Positions 51,801-60,620 of a stretch of DNA of 64,000 bases are shown here, piece after piece. Position numbers and translations under genes: made by a program. Each line of letters begins with the position of its first letter. The stretch's first letter is position 1. The notes below the pieces were generated by a model. It was given only the letters and a program-made list of their open reading frames with translations. It was not told the DNA's origin and ran no database searches. The DNA lies in the NCBI GenBank assembly GCA_006937955.1, contig SSNP01000130.1, forward strand, positions 1,294,621 to 1,358,620, given 5' to 3'. This DNA comes from Pachypanchax playfairii (Eukaryota > Chordata > Actinopteri > Cyprinodontiformes > Aplocheilidae).

Positions 51801-54800
51801 AATTTAAACTTATATTGAGGCCATTTACTTCCTCGTGATACCTAAAGAAGTTTCATAGTTCAGCTAGTTTCTAACTTGGCGACACAAAATTGCAAGAAAA
51901 TACACACAATTTCATTTGGAATTACAGTGAATTATACAACAGTTCTACACATGCAGATATTTGTGATCATTTCATGCTGACAATTAAGTCACATCTGGTC
52001 CAAATTATGAATTATCTTCTCCATCAATAATTCTCACTGTAATTGTCTTTTTTTATTCCCACACCTGGAATATCAAATTCTTTTTTTCATCTCCAGTCAG
52101 TCATGACTTCATTTTACTTTTAGATCATGACTCTCGTTTAGTCTCTTTATCTAATTATATAAGCTAATTTGGACATTTTTTGGACCAGTTTGGACTCTTT
52201 TCAAAAGATCCAAAATGTTATATACATTTCTAGTTTTTCGAAAAGGAATGAATTTTTAAAACTGCTTAACTATTTATTGTTTTCACCTGTTCTCAACAGT
52301 GCTCTTACTCCCTGTGTTTATAAGTGATTTGTTGCCTGTTTTGTTACATTCAAGTTTGGCAGGATCCATAAACAATGCTGAATAATGACTAGCAGAGATG
52401 TGGAGCTAATGTGGAATATAAATATTTAAGGTATTTTTGTTTGTTTCTCTTTAGGCAGATACAAGCCCTCAAAAAGATGGAGCAGGCGCTGACCGTCACA
52501 AACGAGCAGCTAGCACACACAAAGTCTGTGTGCAGGGAGCTACAGGCGCAGGTTGTACTGTAGTACTATAATATAAAATGTCATCTGTTTTCATTCTTGT
52601 CTAGAAATGAAGAACAATTTTCTGGTTTTGAGAAAAATATCTGAGTTTTTATACCAATAAATTATCAGTCTGTGACACACACAGTCATTTAGTAATGTGC
52701 ACAGTTTTCAAAGAAAAAGCAGAAGAAAAAAAAAACAAATAGGAAACGCATCTGCACTTTCCATGAAAAAGATGACAGGAAATCAAAGTGACGCATCAGG
52801 GAAATCACATTTTTGGAAACAATGAAAACAAAACTATTGTACACTATGATTCATACAGTTAACTCGTCAATAATTACTCCCAAATGACTCATTGATTATA
52901 ATAAATGTGAGTGTGACAGTTCTTTAGAAGAGTCTGGATTTACCACAGAGGGGTATAACATTCTAACGGATGTGATTAATGGGTTTAATATTTTTTAAGT
53001 ACTGTGGTTTTAAAGTTACAAAGCATTAAGGTTATTAAGTGCTTTATGAAGCCAAAATAATATGGTGGTAATGTATTATCCTGTTTGAAAAGTCTTGGTA
53101 TTTTAATTTTATTCTTTCTGAAAGGGCTGAAAATGTTTTAGATTTGTTGTTTGTGACACTGAGCACACGGCGGTGTCAGAGAAGAAGTCATGCACTGATT
53201 GGATTTGACATGAGGTGGGGTGAGAAATTCACCGAGCTGTCATGGCGTTTTCCAACATTGTTAAGATTCAGCACCAACTTGGAGCGGAGGAAAGATCTCA
53301 TATCAAAATGAAAATTTGAACAGCATCACATTTTCTTTTTTTTTTTTTTTTTTTTGGGTCTGTGCTCTGCTCTGAATATTTAGCTAGCTGCTGTTCCCAA
53401 ACGAGAGGCCAGCCTTCAGGAAAGGATGGAGCTGGAGAAAGAAGTAGACGCTCTCAAAGTCAGCTTTGAAAAACAGGTGGGAATATACGGCTGCATTAGC
53501 CTGAAGAGTTTTCAAACAGGTCTGTTTTAATACATGTTTTGAATAATTTATCACCCTTTCTTTTGTTGTTTCTGACTTTTTCTGTGTAAAAACAGCATTT
53601 GTTCAAATTTAGAGATATCTTTCCATCATATTGAAGGTTATTTCAGGTGATACCTCAGAGTTCCAGTACTCACCTGTCTTCCTTGCATTGATTGACCTGT
53701 CTGTTTTTCCTACCCCCATCCTGCTGTCAGTAACCCTTCAATCCAACGTGAATATTCAGTTGATTTTTCACTGGAGACATGTGTTCCCAGCTTTCACTGG
53801 CTGAAGAGGAAAAGCAGAAGAAGCAGCAGTACGGTGGAATTCAGGAGCTGCTCAGGGAGTCGAACCGCCTCAGAGACGAACTCCATAACCTCAGATGTCT
53901 AAGACAAATCAAAGCTGAGGAGAGGGGCCAGAAGCACCGAGAACTGCTCAGGACAGAGGTACAAACACACGATAGACCTGAACAGACTGGATATCAGAAG
54001 GGGAATTAGAATAAATGATATCGGTGAATGAGCAACTGCAAGTAGAAGCAAATATAGAACAGATGTGATGACGCCTGCTTAAATCTCATCACAGCAACTG
54101 AGCGAGCGCATCCAACAAGAGCTCAGAGCCAAAGACCTGATCATCATGGACCACAAGAAGAACAACACAATGCTACAGCGCAGGTGTTGTGGTGTTTTTT
54201 TCTCTTATTCAGTGTGTGTGGGGTGATGAAGACAATTCTGCAGAGAAAAGCATGTCTTGCTAATTGGTCATACTCGAGTGTGCAGACACAGACTAATGCC
54301 TGCAGCAACCCACAGCTAAACAACAACAACAAGCTCCCTCAGATACATTCATTAAGGTCATGGCAACAGACTACATCCTGACGTTGTTGCACTTGACATG
54401 GAATCAATTTCCCAAAAGCTAAAAACATGGGTGATAATTAAAAAATTGTTCATCCTCACGCAGTTTTATAATTTGCCAATTATTGTTCGCACCTCACTTC
54501 ATACATGAATTTCAAATTGAAACGGATTCAACGGCGTCTCCCAGTTTGAAACTTCATTTATCTAATTGTTTTTGTTAGAAATATGAAACTGGCACTAAAA
54601 ATACTTTTTTTTTCATCAACTGTTTTCTTTATCAACACATCCAAAGACATAAATAACTTAATAAATAACATATTATGGATGTGGATAAGTTTCTTTTTTC
54701 CTCAGATTATCACAGTATTCAAAACTGTGTGATATGATCATGAGAGAGAAGAATAAGTACGTCGATCTAAAAGAGGTGGCCTCGCAGACAGTCGCAGAAT

Positions 54801-56205
54801 TGGCGGAACAGATTAAAATCCTGGAGAACGAGATGGAAATCCAACGGGCCATTGCTGTCAGCAAGGACAGGTGTGTTTTAGTGTTACAGCTGCTTTTGAT
54901 AAAGGCTCTGATTTGTATCAGTTTGTTTGCAACTATGTCTTTTCTGCTTTTTTTTTCTTTAATTTTTTCACCTCTCCATTCCAGATCGCTCTCTAAAACT
55001 CAGATGAAAGTTTCCAGTAGCTCCAAAACACGAGACAAACTTTGTAATGACGTCACCAAGGTCAATACAAACACACACAGCGGGAAAAACTTCATCAATC
55101 TAACACTTAAACAGATTAAACAAATAATACTGAGCTCTCAGCAGCCAGGAATTAAACAAACACTCCGGGCCGAATCGATACGAAACAACAGCTAAAACTG
55201 TGCTGAGTTGATTTTATCAGCAGGTTTGCGACAACTTTTCAGCAGGACTCTGCAACCCTCGGGTGTAACAGCTGTATAGAGGAAGAAAAGCAAACTCCCA
55301 TCCAGTATTTATCTTTGTTTGTCATGAGACACTTGAGCAGTAAAGCGCTAACAGTTTCTAAACTTGTGTAGTTAGTCTGCGCCACAAGTTCACTTCATTT
55401 TCCACAGCTGTGTGGAACCATTACATCCTGTTCTCAATATGAAATTATTTTACAGATTAAGTAAAGAAAAATGCTTTTTTTTAGAGCTTTGAACTGATAA
55501 AAACAAATTAAAACCAAATATCCAAATTTAAATCAAGCAAGAAACATTACAAAGAGATTCATTACTGAGTTGGTTACAGTGTGCAAGAGACAGATTACTC
55601 AATTAGACCAGAGCTGGATGCTACTTCTGCTTGTATGTTTTACATGTAGATAGAGATATACTGTATATAGAACATGATATGTATTCATATGGAAGTGGAA
55701 ACAACGGTTTTTACTATTATGTTTCTAACATTTTGCAGGTTGCCTGGAAGCAACATCAGCTCACTCAGCAGAGTGAAGACAACAAACTAGAACTAGTAAA
55801 ACTCACACAAATGATCCAACTCCAAACGGAGACGCTTCTGGAAACAAACAGAAGTCATGAAACGGCCGTACAGCGGCGCAATTTTCTGTAGGTTCACAGT
55901 TTAAAGTCTGAAAACGTAACCTACAAAACACAAGACGGGGTTTTGATCTTGCTGTATATGTTGTGTATTTATACAGTGGAATCCAGCTCCTGGAGCAGGA
56001 GGACGTTTTGTTCAGCTACCATGAGCAGATGAACCAGCTGGAGGCAGCTGTCATGAAGGGCCACGCGGCTCTGGAGGCCCTGGAGAAGGACATGACGGAA
56101 TTACAGTTAGAGATTAACGAGGAAAAGAGACAAATAGAGCTGAAGAAGAAGGAGGTGCTTCTGGAAAGAAAACTGGAGGGAGAGATCACCACGCTGCAGA
56201 TAGAG
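33831..56205 (+). CDS. ccdc146: CCDC146 coiled-coil centriolar/flagellar protein (C-terminal part not found in window)
   Basis: Eighteen exons with consistent phases give 722 codons: 33831 (A of ATG), 34332-34510, 46865-46947, 47430-47645, 49465-49516, 50202-50284, 50625-50718, 50800-50873, 51333-51560, 51637-51726, 52455-52551, 53384-53476, 53791-53958, 54095-54183, 54706-54870, 54985-55060, 55739-55887, 55977-56205. After an acidic N-terminus (residues 1-45) nearly all is charged coiled coil. Landmarks shared with human CCDC146 include KLKNNYELLHDKL, the RQRLLQAYNQLKAAEEREHE block, AKDLIIMDHKKN, MREKNKYVDL, and HETAVQRRNFLGIQLLEQED. CCDC146 (orthologue of Chlamydomonas MBO2) is a microtubule-associated protein of centrioles, cilia and sperm flagella; its loss causes sperm-tail defects in mammals. 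Human CCDC146 continues about 230 residues further; those exons are presumably beyond 64000. Intron 2 (12.4 kb) holds fgl2 on the opposite strand. Confidence 0.94.
34332..34510 (+). CDS. ccdc146: ccdc146 exon 2 (residues 1-60)
   Basis: Acceptor TTTGCATCAG, donor GTAAAA. It encodes an acidic, Ser/Glu-rich start and ends AFQILDE, equivalent to the AFIFLHE segment of the human protein. Phase 0 at the 3' end. Confidence 0.82.
34645..34867. mobile_element. hAT-type MITE with perfect TIRs and 8-bp target duplication
   Basis: The ends are 31-bp perfect inverted repeats beginning CAGGGCTATTCAAATCCAGG and continuing CCTCAAGGGCC. The direct repeat CCATAAAA flanks the element at 34637-34644 and 34868-34875. 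CAG termini and an 8-bp duplication define hAT. It is non-coding and 223 bp long, in ccdc146 intron 2. Confidence 0.95.
35113..35166 (-). terminator. Candidate fgl2 polyadenylation signal cluster
   Basis: Several AATAAA hexamers read on the minus strand lie here, about 1.2 kb past the fgl2 stop, compatible with a long 3' UTR. A single earlier AATAAA at 36287-36282, only about 40 bases past the stop, is the alternative. Neither can be proved from sequence. Confidence 0.3.
36328..36643 (-). CDS. fgl2: fgl2 coding exon 5 (residues 399-503, stop)
   Basis: The acceptor GTTGTAG completes a split serine codon. It encodes the C-terminal half of the fibrinogen-related domain, including GTAGNAM, DRDND and IFWGTW, ending RPKNYAP and TAA at 36330-36328. 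The intron before it is only 81 bp. Confidence 0.96.
36328..44028 (-). CDS. fgl2: FGL2 (fibroleukin), complete, five coding exons
   Basis: Exons 44028-43429, 42846-42642, 38982-38763, 36895-36725 and 36643-36328 join in phase to 503 codons plus stop TAA (human FGL2: 439). Residues 1-25 are a signal peptide. Cysteines at 54, 64, 77 and the GCQECC cluster (117-122) fit the inter-chain disulfide region. CPYQLTLPPLTIQLPKQF (77-94) is almost the human FGL2 sequence. A coiled coil runs about 92-115 and 205-255. The fibrinogen-related domain runs from about 275 (DCSDYN) to 503, with a calcium-site-like DRDND at 423-427 and SSGWWFDAC after it. N-glycosylation sequons include NIT, NGT, NRT and NMS. 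FGL2 is a membrane-bound or secreted immunoregulator and prothrombinase. Teleosts often have fgl2a and fgl2b; which one this is cannot be decided. The gene is antisense within ccdc146 intron 2. Confidence 0.96.
36725..36895 (-). CDS. fgl2: fgl2 coding exon 4 (residues 342-399)
   Basis: Acceptor TTTTGCAG, donor GTACAG. It encodes GEFWLGNDYIHLLTKAKDM through YRISISGY of the fibrinogen-related domain. Confidence 0.95.
37621..38231. mobile_element. Putative Kolobok-type MITE (diverged) in fgl2 intron 3
   Basis: It begins after TTAA with AGGTATACTAAGTAGAA and ends so that the minus strand reads AGGCATAATATGTAGAA (13 or 14 of 17 matching). The right flank TGAA would be a decayed TTAA. It is non-coding inside. 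The assignment rests on the terminal pattern, which resembles that of the 58551 element. Confidence 0.55.
38763..38982 (-). CDS. fgl2: fgl2 coding exon 3 (residues 269-342)
   Basis: Acceptor TTCATTCCACAG, donor GTAAGT. It encodes the start of the fibrinogen-related domain: APRDCSDYN, YRVTPDPRNGTFEVYCEME, GGGWTVIQQRLDGS and GFGNLK. Confidence 0.96.
40742..41161. mobile_element. TIR-bounded non-coding element in fgl2 intron 2
   Basis: CTGTATCTCACTGGGCTG at 40742-40759 is mirrored by the reverse complement of CAGTGCAGTGAGATACAG at 41144-41161 (16 of 18). No transposase or target duplication is visible, so it is a MITE candidate of unknown superfamily. Confidence 0.6.
42642..42846 (-). CDS. fgl2: fgl2 coding exon 2 (residues 201-269)
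   Basis: Acceptor GGCTGTTTCTCAG, donor GTAAGC. It encodes the second coiled-coil segment (ASLRNARNQISALQGRLEEL, then NLLNMDNV) and the CTNQC pair, matching the human NVLHGRLEKLNLVNMNN region. Confidence 0.95.
43429..44028 (-). CDS. fgl2: fgl2 coding exon 1 (residues 1-200)
   Basis: ATG at 44028-44026 was chosen because it opens directly onto a signal peptide (MRTVFLCVCASLLLAATF); the frame stays open upstream but that part has no signal and no family similarity. Donor GTAAGG. The exon is exactly 200 codons. Residues 123-200 are a polar linker with an RGD at 165-167. Confidence 0.93.
44520..46860. other. ccdc146 intron 2 upstream of fgl2, no exon seen
   Basis: AT-rich, with no coding exon or clear transposon recognised. 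fgl2 5' UTR and promoter sequences should lie from 44029 upward on the minus strand, but no TATA box or CCAAT box is convincing. A CT-rich tract (plus-strand GAGAGA) is at about 44300-44345. Confidence 0.5.
46865..46947 (+). CDS. ccdc146: ccdc146 exon 3 (residues 61-88)
   Basis: Acceptor TTGTTTTCAG, donor GTATGT. It encodes KISQITAAKLKNNYELLHDK, matching the human KLPGTRMAALKAKYTLLHD region. Confidence 0.95.
47430..47645 (+). CDS. ccdc146: ccdc146 exon 4 (residues 88-160)
   Basis: Acceptor CACCCAACAG, donor GTGAGA. It encodes a Glu/Arg-rich coiled coil with VSKLRQRLLQAYNQLKAAEE and REHETQHELK. Confidence 0.95.
49465..49516 (+). CDS. ccdc146: ccdc146 exon 5 (residues 160-177)
   Basis: Acceptor GGGTGTAG, donor GTAAGT. 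It encodes LQEEKQFLKKEAETRPA, matching the human SLKEEKIIIVKEFEKI segment. It is a 52-bp exon, supported by phase on both sides. Confidence 0.88.
50202..50284 (+). CDS. ccdc146: ccdc146 exon 6 (residues 178-205)
   Basis: Acceptor GGGTCCACCAG, donor GTGATA. It encodes ELESKTKTLKDKCEALYEEV and ARRQQDV. Confidence 0.92.
50625..50718 (+). CDS. ccdc146: ccdc146 exon 7 (residues 205-236)
   Basis: Acceptor GCGTACACAG, donor GTCTGT (weak). It encodes SLLGDIETHETLILKEQEEL and EEKKKMIKLKE; the human counterpart has QKQLLKEQKELEEL. Confidence 0.92.
50800..50873 (+). CDS. ccdc146: ccdc146 exon 8 (residues 237-261)
   Basis: Acceptor GTTACAAG, donor GTAAGT. It encodes AEKAGLISKTNQIIKETEKQ. Confidence 0.9.
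51333..51560 (+). CDS. ccdc146: ccdc146 exon 9 (residues 261-337)
   Basis: The acceptor used is ATGAAAAG, chosen over the adjacent AGAG because only it keeps the frame. The donor is GTTCAA, which is weak. It encodes a 76-residue coiled coil including EEMMQELEDLRAQMEACQRE. Confidence 0.88.
51637..51726 (+). CDS. ccdc146: ccdc146 exon 10 (residues 337-367)
   Basis: Acceptor TTTTTATCAG, donor GTACCA. It encodes RGILEMKLQNLTSDRKQLYE; the human counterpart begins RGILDLNLRNSL. Confidence 0.95.
52455..52551 (+). CDS. ccdc146: ccdc146 exon 11 (residues 367-399)
   Basis: Acceptor TTTCTCTTTAG, donor GTTGTA. It encodes QIQALKKMEQALTVTNEQLA. Confidence 0.92.
53384..53476 (+). CDS. ccdc146: ccdc146 exon 12 (residues 400-430)
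   Basis: Acceptor AATATTTAG, donor GTGGGA. It encodes LAAVPKREASLQERMELEKE, matching the human EAIPKDDSTLSERRRELHKE region. It is preceded by a 20-base T run. Confidence 0.94.
53791..53958 (+). CDS. ccdc146: ccdc146 exon 13 (residues 431-486)
   Basis: Acceptor GTGTTCCCAG, donor GTACAA. It encodes LSLAEEEKQKKQQYGGIQEL followed by a Leu/Arg-rich coiled coil. Confidence 0.94.
54095..54183 (+). CDS. ccdc146: ccdc146 exon 14 (residues 487-516)
   Basis: Acceptor CTCATCACAG, donor GTGTTG. It encodes ELRAKDLIIMDHKKNNTMLQ, matching the human EMKAKDLEIRIHKKKKCEIY segment. Confidence 0.95.
54706..54870 (+). CDS. ccdc146: ccdc146 exon 15 (residues 516-571)
   Basis: Acceptor TTTTTTCCTCAG, donor GTGTGT. 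It encodes KLCDMIMREKNKYVDLKEVA and further to QRAIAVSKD; human has KLYDTIRNERNKFVNLLHKA here. Confidence 0.96.
54985..55060 (+). CDS. ccdc146: ccdc146 exon 16 (residues 571-596)
   Basis: Acceptor CTCCATTCCAG, donor GTCAAT (weak). It encodes SKTQMKVSSSSKTRDKLCND and VTK; the human counterpart is NSMLKHANNVTIRESMQNDV. Confidence 0.9.
55739..55887 (+). CDS. ccdc146: ccdc146 exon 17 (residues 597-646)
   Basis: Acceptor CATTTTGCAG, donor GTAGGT. It ends with HETAVQRRNFL, matching human YEKAVQHRNESG. Confidence 0.95.
55977..56205 (+). CDS. ccdc146: ccdc146 exon 18 (residues 646-722), last one found
   Basis: Acceptor ATTTATACAG, donor GTGGAA. It encodes GIQLLEQEDVLFSYHEQMNQ through LEGEITTLQIE, matching human GVQLIEREEEICIFYEKIN to LAVLQIQ. 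The frame must continue in a further exon. Confidence 0.94.
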
Positions 56206-56684
56206 GTGGAAACGAAACACACATCCTCACACACACACACATGCAGAAAGAACTGAATCTTGGTCATAAAGTGAGTTCAGCTGTGTATTTTTTTTTGAGT
56301 TGCTTATGGCTGTAGCATGTTTTCATCCATCGGGTATGTTCTCATCTCGAATCAGCATTGCAGATTTCTTGGTTTTGCTTTCCTCTTGTAGATCTCCTCA
56401 TCCAGCTGCTAATAGCTGTCGCCTGCAGAATACTGGTGTCCATTTTTCTTTATTAAACTATGAGTGTGTCAGTATGTGGCTCAACTCCATGCATTTAAAC
56501 CCCTATCAGGGAGCAATCAGACCTGTCAATTAGTGCTTCACGGTGTGTTCGGATGATAAAAGCGACTCTGAAAAGGCTGATTACATGCATCTGCAATTCT
56601 TTTTACCCCCAGGAGATATTTGTGCAAATCATTTTTGTTTATGAGTCCATATTTGCAAGGCGGCGACATAGGCGTCATTGTCCA

Positions 56685-56688
<4 letters not shown>

Positions 56689-56732
<44 letters not shown>
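56689..56732. repeat. (CA)n microsatellite
   Basis: About 22 uninterrupted CA units. Confidence 0.98.
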
Positions 56733-56737
<5 letters not shown>

Positions 56738-58550
56738 TCGGGTGTCAAATTACAGTTGAAGCAACACAGATGGACAGGACACCACTAATGAGGAGATCTC
56801 TGTTTTGAAACATGTTTGGAGCTTAATTAACACTGTGCAGGAGGGTTTTCTCACTGTTTCTCGACTTGTACTTGAATGTCACGAATAGTTTTTTTTATTT
56901 ATATTTAAGATTAAAGCTTAAGCATGCACCACTTTAATATCTGAAACAAACATTTTTTTAGGGAAATAACATCAAAAACGTGGCTTGTGCTGTCTGCAGA
57001 TATTTGTCACTGAAAGCGTTCACACTGTAAACACAAGCAGATGTGAAGAAGATGAAAATCTAAAACCAAGAGAGATTAACCCAAACAACCACAGAGTGTG
57101 ACACCAGTTTCCCAAAGACAGGCTGAGACCCACATGAAGAAATCCCAAACATACTCACACAGCTTTACAATTAGCTTCAAAACAGACTCTCACGTATACA
57201 CAATGAGCTTCCCTGCCAGTGGTCGCATCAAGGGATTGGGTGTGTGGCTGCTCTGGATCAGAGTAACTGGTTGGGACTTGCTGCTGGACCAAATTCCTCA
57301 TATGTGAGTTTTGTGCTTTTTTGGATGAAAGCTGGAACTGACATCACCACCTTTTGTGAAAAACATCATTTTTCCCCCCATCTGTTTATTCCTTCTGCTG
57401 TTTATCATTTATCCTAACTGTCCATATTCTTCTGTTTCATCCCTCCATCCTTTCATTTCCTTTTTTTCTTTAGGGCATTTTGTATAACGAGACTTAACTC
57501 CTGTCTCTCCAACCTCTTTCATTTCCTTTTCTCATCTTTACGAACCACATGATTGGTCAAACATGGAATGCCCAGCAGCCACTCATTTTTTAAGTGCCAA
57601 ACTAGCCACAAAGCAGGAATTATGCAAATGTTTTTCATTAGCCGTTTTAACACAGGCGCTGCTGTCCCGTCGTTTTAAAAGTCAATCAGTCAAGCTTTAG
57701 TCGACATTATGGGAGCTTCCTGATTGGGCGTTTGTGGAACTTTCTGAGAATGAACTGCTACATCTCAGATTAGTGTATCAGTCTTTCATCATCCGTCATC
57801 TGTTTGTTCAGCAATCCAGTCATTCAATATTTCCTCCTCTCCTCTGTGTTTAAATAGTAAATCATTTTCTAAATCAGTTTTCCCTTGTCTGGGCATCTCG
57901 CTCCCCCAGGTACAAAAAATGAATTATGGATTTCTCTCCTTTTGCTGGAAGCTTGCCAACTCTATTCATCCTCTCTGTGAATTCAATCTCAATGTGAATT
58001 CAATCTCCATGCAACTGCATTACCGTCGATTTATCATATATATTGTCTATTTGTATTCATCTGTGACCAGTTTATCTGTTCATTGCAGATGGACCCCCCC
58101 CCTTCCTTTTGATGGGATATTTTGACAAAGATAGATTGGGCCATCTGTTATATTATTGAAGTTCAATACACTCGGAGGCTTTCATTACTCTGAGGAATTT
58201 TAATTGCTGCAAAATAAACAGAGGTTGTTGTCTGATTCTGAATTTACTGCTTGTTTGTGAGGCGGCCTCATCGACAGCTCGTACAGGTGCGTGTGCATCA
58301 ATATGCACTCGAAGATCTCCGCAGCATTCATGACAGCCACAGTTTTGTTGAAGTGTCGTCTAATGACTAGTTACTCTACACTTCTGTAAACGTAATAAAC
58401 TTAAGTCAACATAAACGTGTGTAGAAACACACGGAATTCTCATTATTGAGGAGAAATTTATACAAGGGGCGGCTGACAAACCAAAATGCCTCTTTGGTGA
58501 GTCACTCTGAGTGTTCATCCATTTTTTTATACACGCTTGTTCAGGTTTAA

Positions 58551-59100
58551 AGGTACAGTATGTAAGAATTAGACCTTGTTGTCAAATTCAAATCCTGCAG
58601 TTCATGTAGAAAAAAAACCTCCACTCTCAGCCACTCACCCCCTCCCCTCCCTGATTTTTTGTTGGGTTGGCGGTTCTTATGTTGATTCTTGTTTTGTTTC
58701 TCTTGTATTTGTTCAATTTTTGGGAATATCTGAAGGTCTATTTGTTCAGCATTGAGTTTTCCTAAGTGCGTTTGAACGCCCCATCACGTGCAGCTCGGCT
58801 GCTCAGTTGGAAGGATGCGGTGGTTTCTTACTTTTTTGCTGATGCTTGTTGTGGAATTACTGCTTGTGTTGAGGACTTGGCAGCCTTGCAGACTCACATG
58901 TGATTCATTATGGAACCAGGAAGTCTGGACGTGTAAATAATTGATTCTGGTCCGGGCTAGCTTTTTTTTAAAATGACTGAAACTAGCGACCACCCAGCCA
59001 GCTGAGATCGAGATCTGTTACAATGTGACTTTAGTTTCAACATCAGTGGGACATTAGACTGTTTGAGTATTTCACTGTAAAATTCTTACATACTGTACCT
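58551..59100. mobile_element. Complete Kolobok-type MITE (TTAA duplication, perfect TIRs)
   Basis: The termini AGGTACAGTATGTAAGAATT and its exact reverse complement face each other across 550 bases and are flanked by TTAA at 58547-58550 and 59101-59104. It is non-coding. It shares internal sequence with the truncated copy at 16334-16517. The TTAA duplication suggests Kolobok or piggyBac; AGG termini favour Kolobok. Confidence 0.88.
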
Positions 59101-60229
59101 TTAAGGTGGGCTGAGGTCCGTCCCCAGCGCAATCGGGTTAGAGGTGTGGTTGCACGAGGCCACACATTCACACACTGATTCATTGCTGCTTATTAACCAA
59201 ACATTAGTAGAAGCTGAAATGTGAGAAAATGTTTAGGCAGCAGTGTCCTGGCAACAGACAGCAGATGTGTCTGCAGTGTGCAGGAACAGGGGGTGGGGGT
59301 TGATGACAGCTCAGAATATGATAAGCAAAGTGCAAAAATGTGGCTTCTCAAACAAACTGAAGCTGCATGAACTTTTAGCTATTTAAACAAATCCTAAATT
59401 CTTAAACCAATTTACTTTGCTCCAGATGTTTTGCTGATTCTATACATTGCTCACAAAACACAGATGTTTTAAAACAGAGAAAGTTGTACGAGCAGCAGCA
59501 CTCATTTGAGCCGTCATGGGTTCATGAGTTTTTCATGCTTACAAGATGTTTAACTGAACATGTTGCATCTGTTGTAGTAAAATACATACTGTTCTCTTTA
59601 AGTGCTACAACATTTTAAAATCTACTATATCATATTAAAGGGTATTTGTCACATTGCTAATTAACTACATGTAGCAAAAGACACCAGTTTCTTTTTGGAC
59701 AAAACAAACCAACAAAGTGTAAAAAAAAAATTTGCATGGTTCATTTGATGAAGTCGCCTGCTGCTCTGGAAAAAATGGCGAGACAGCTCCATCAGGCAGG
59801 GGGCCGAAAAAATGATTCTCAGTTAAGATATCAAAGCAAAAAAGATTTTTTTTAAGTTTTAATGTCACATATTTTGTCATATACAGATACACAAGTTGGT
59901 TTTGTTTCTACAGTGTAAAAGTTTCCCCTCACCAAATCCTCAAACAAATTATTCTAATATCATTAATATATCATTTTATTATCACTGATTACTGTTCATG
60001 TATAATGTGTTTGGCTGTTTTACTTTATTTTGATGAGTCGTCATGTAAACCAGGTAAAAAATGGCAATGTTTGTGTGAAGTGGAACAAAATGTGCAAACA
60101 GAGATGCAAACAGGTTTAAACTGTGTTTATAGGATATAGGGATGAATGGGAGCTGTGAAACAGACAAGTTAGCATGGTTAGCAGCTGTCACCGGTGGTGA
60201 CATCACTGGCTAGGAGCAAGAAAGAGCGG

Positions 60230-60620
60230 TTATCCCAAAACAAGCAGGGGTCATACATAGTTCAGCAAAACAATCACAACAAGAAAGTCCAGCATCCACA
60301 ATCCAAAAACAAGTCAAGTAACCTTTGTAGTGTTTGATACACAAGCAGCACACTAACTGACTGTCAGAGTCGGGGCAGACAGCAAGCTGTAGCAAAGTCC
60401 AGAACTAGGAAATCTAAACACTGGTGAGATAATCCAGGTCAAAAAATCCACAACAAAATCCACAACAAAAACACAGACAAACCAGTAGGAAATGGCAGAA
60501 AGTGTAGAAGCATTCAACTAACCGGCAGTGAACAGGTGAAAGACAGCAGCTTCAATAGGAAGACAGACATAAGCCTAAACTAAAGATAAGAGAACACACA
60601 AAAGCCTGATAGCTACACCA
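60230..60620. repeat. Possible interspersed repeat (CAACAAAATCCACAACAAAA-rich)
   Basis: A-rich, CA-rich segment with short direct repeats (AAAATCCACAAC twice in tandem near 60439-60465). It resembles internal fish retroelement sequence but has no coding or terminal hallmark. Confidence 0.25.
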
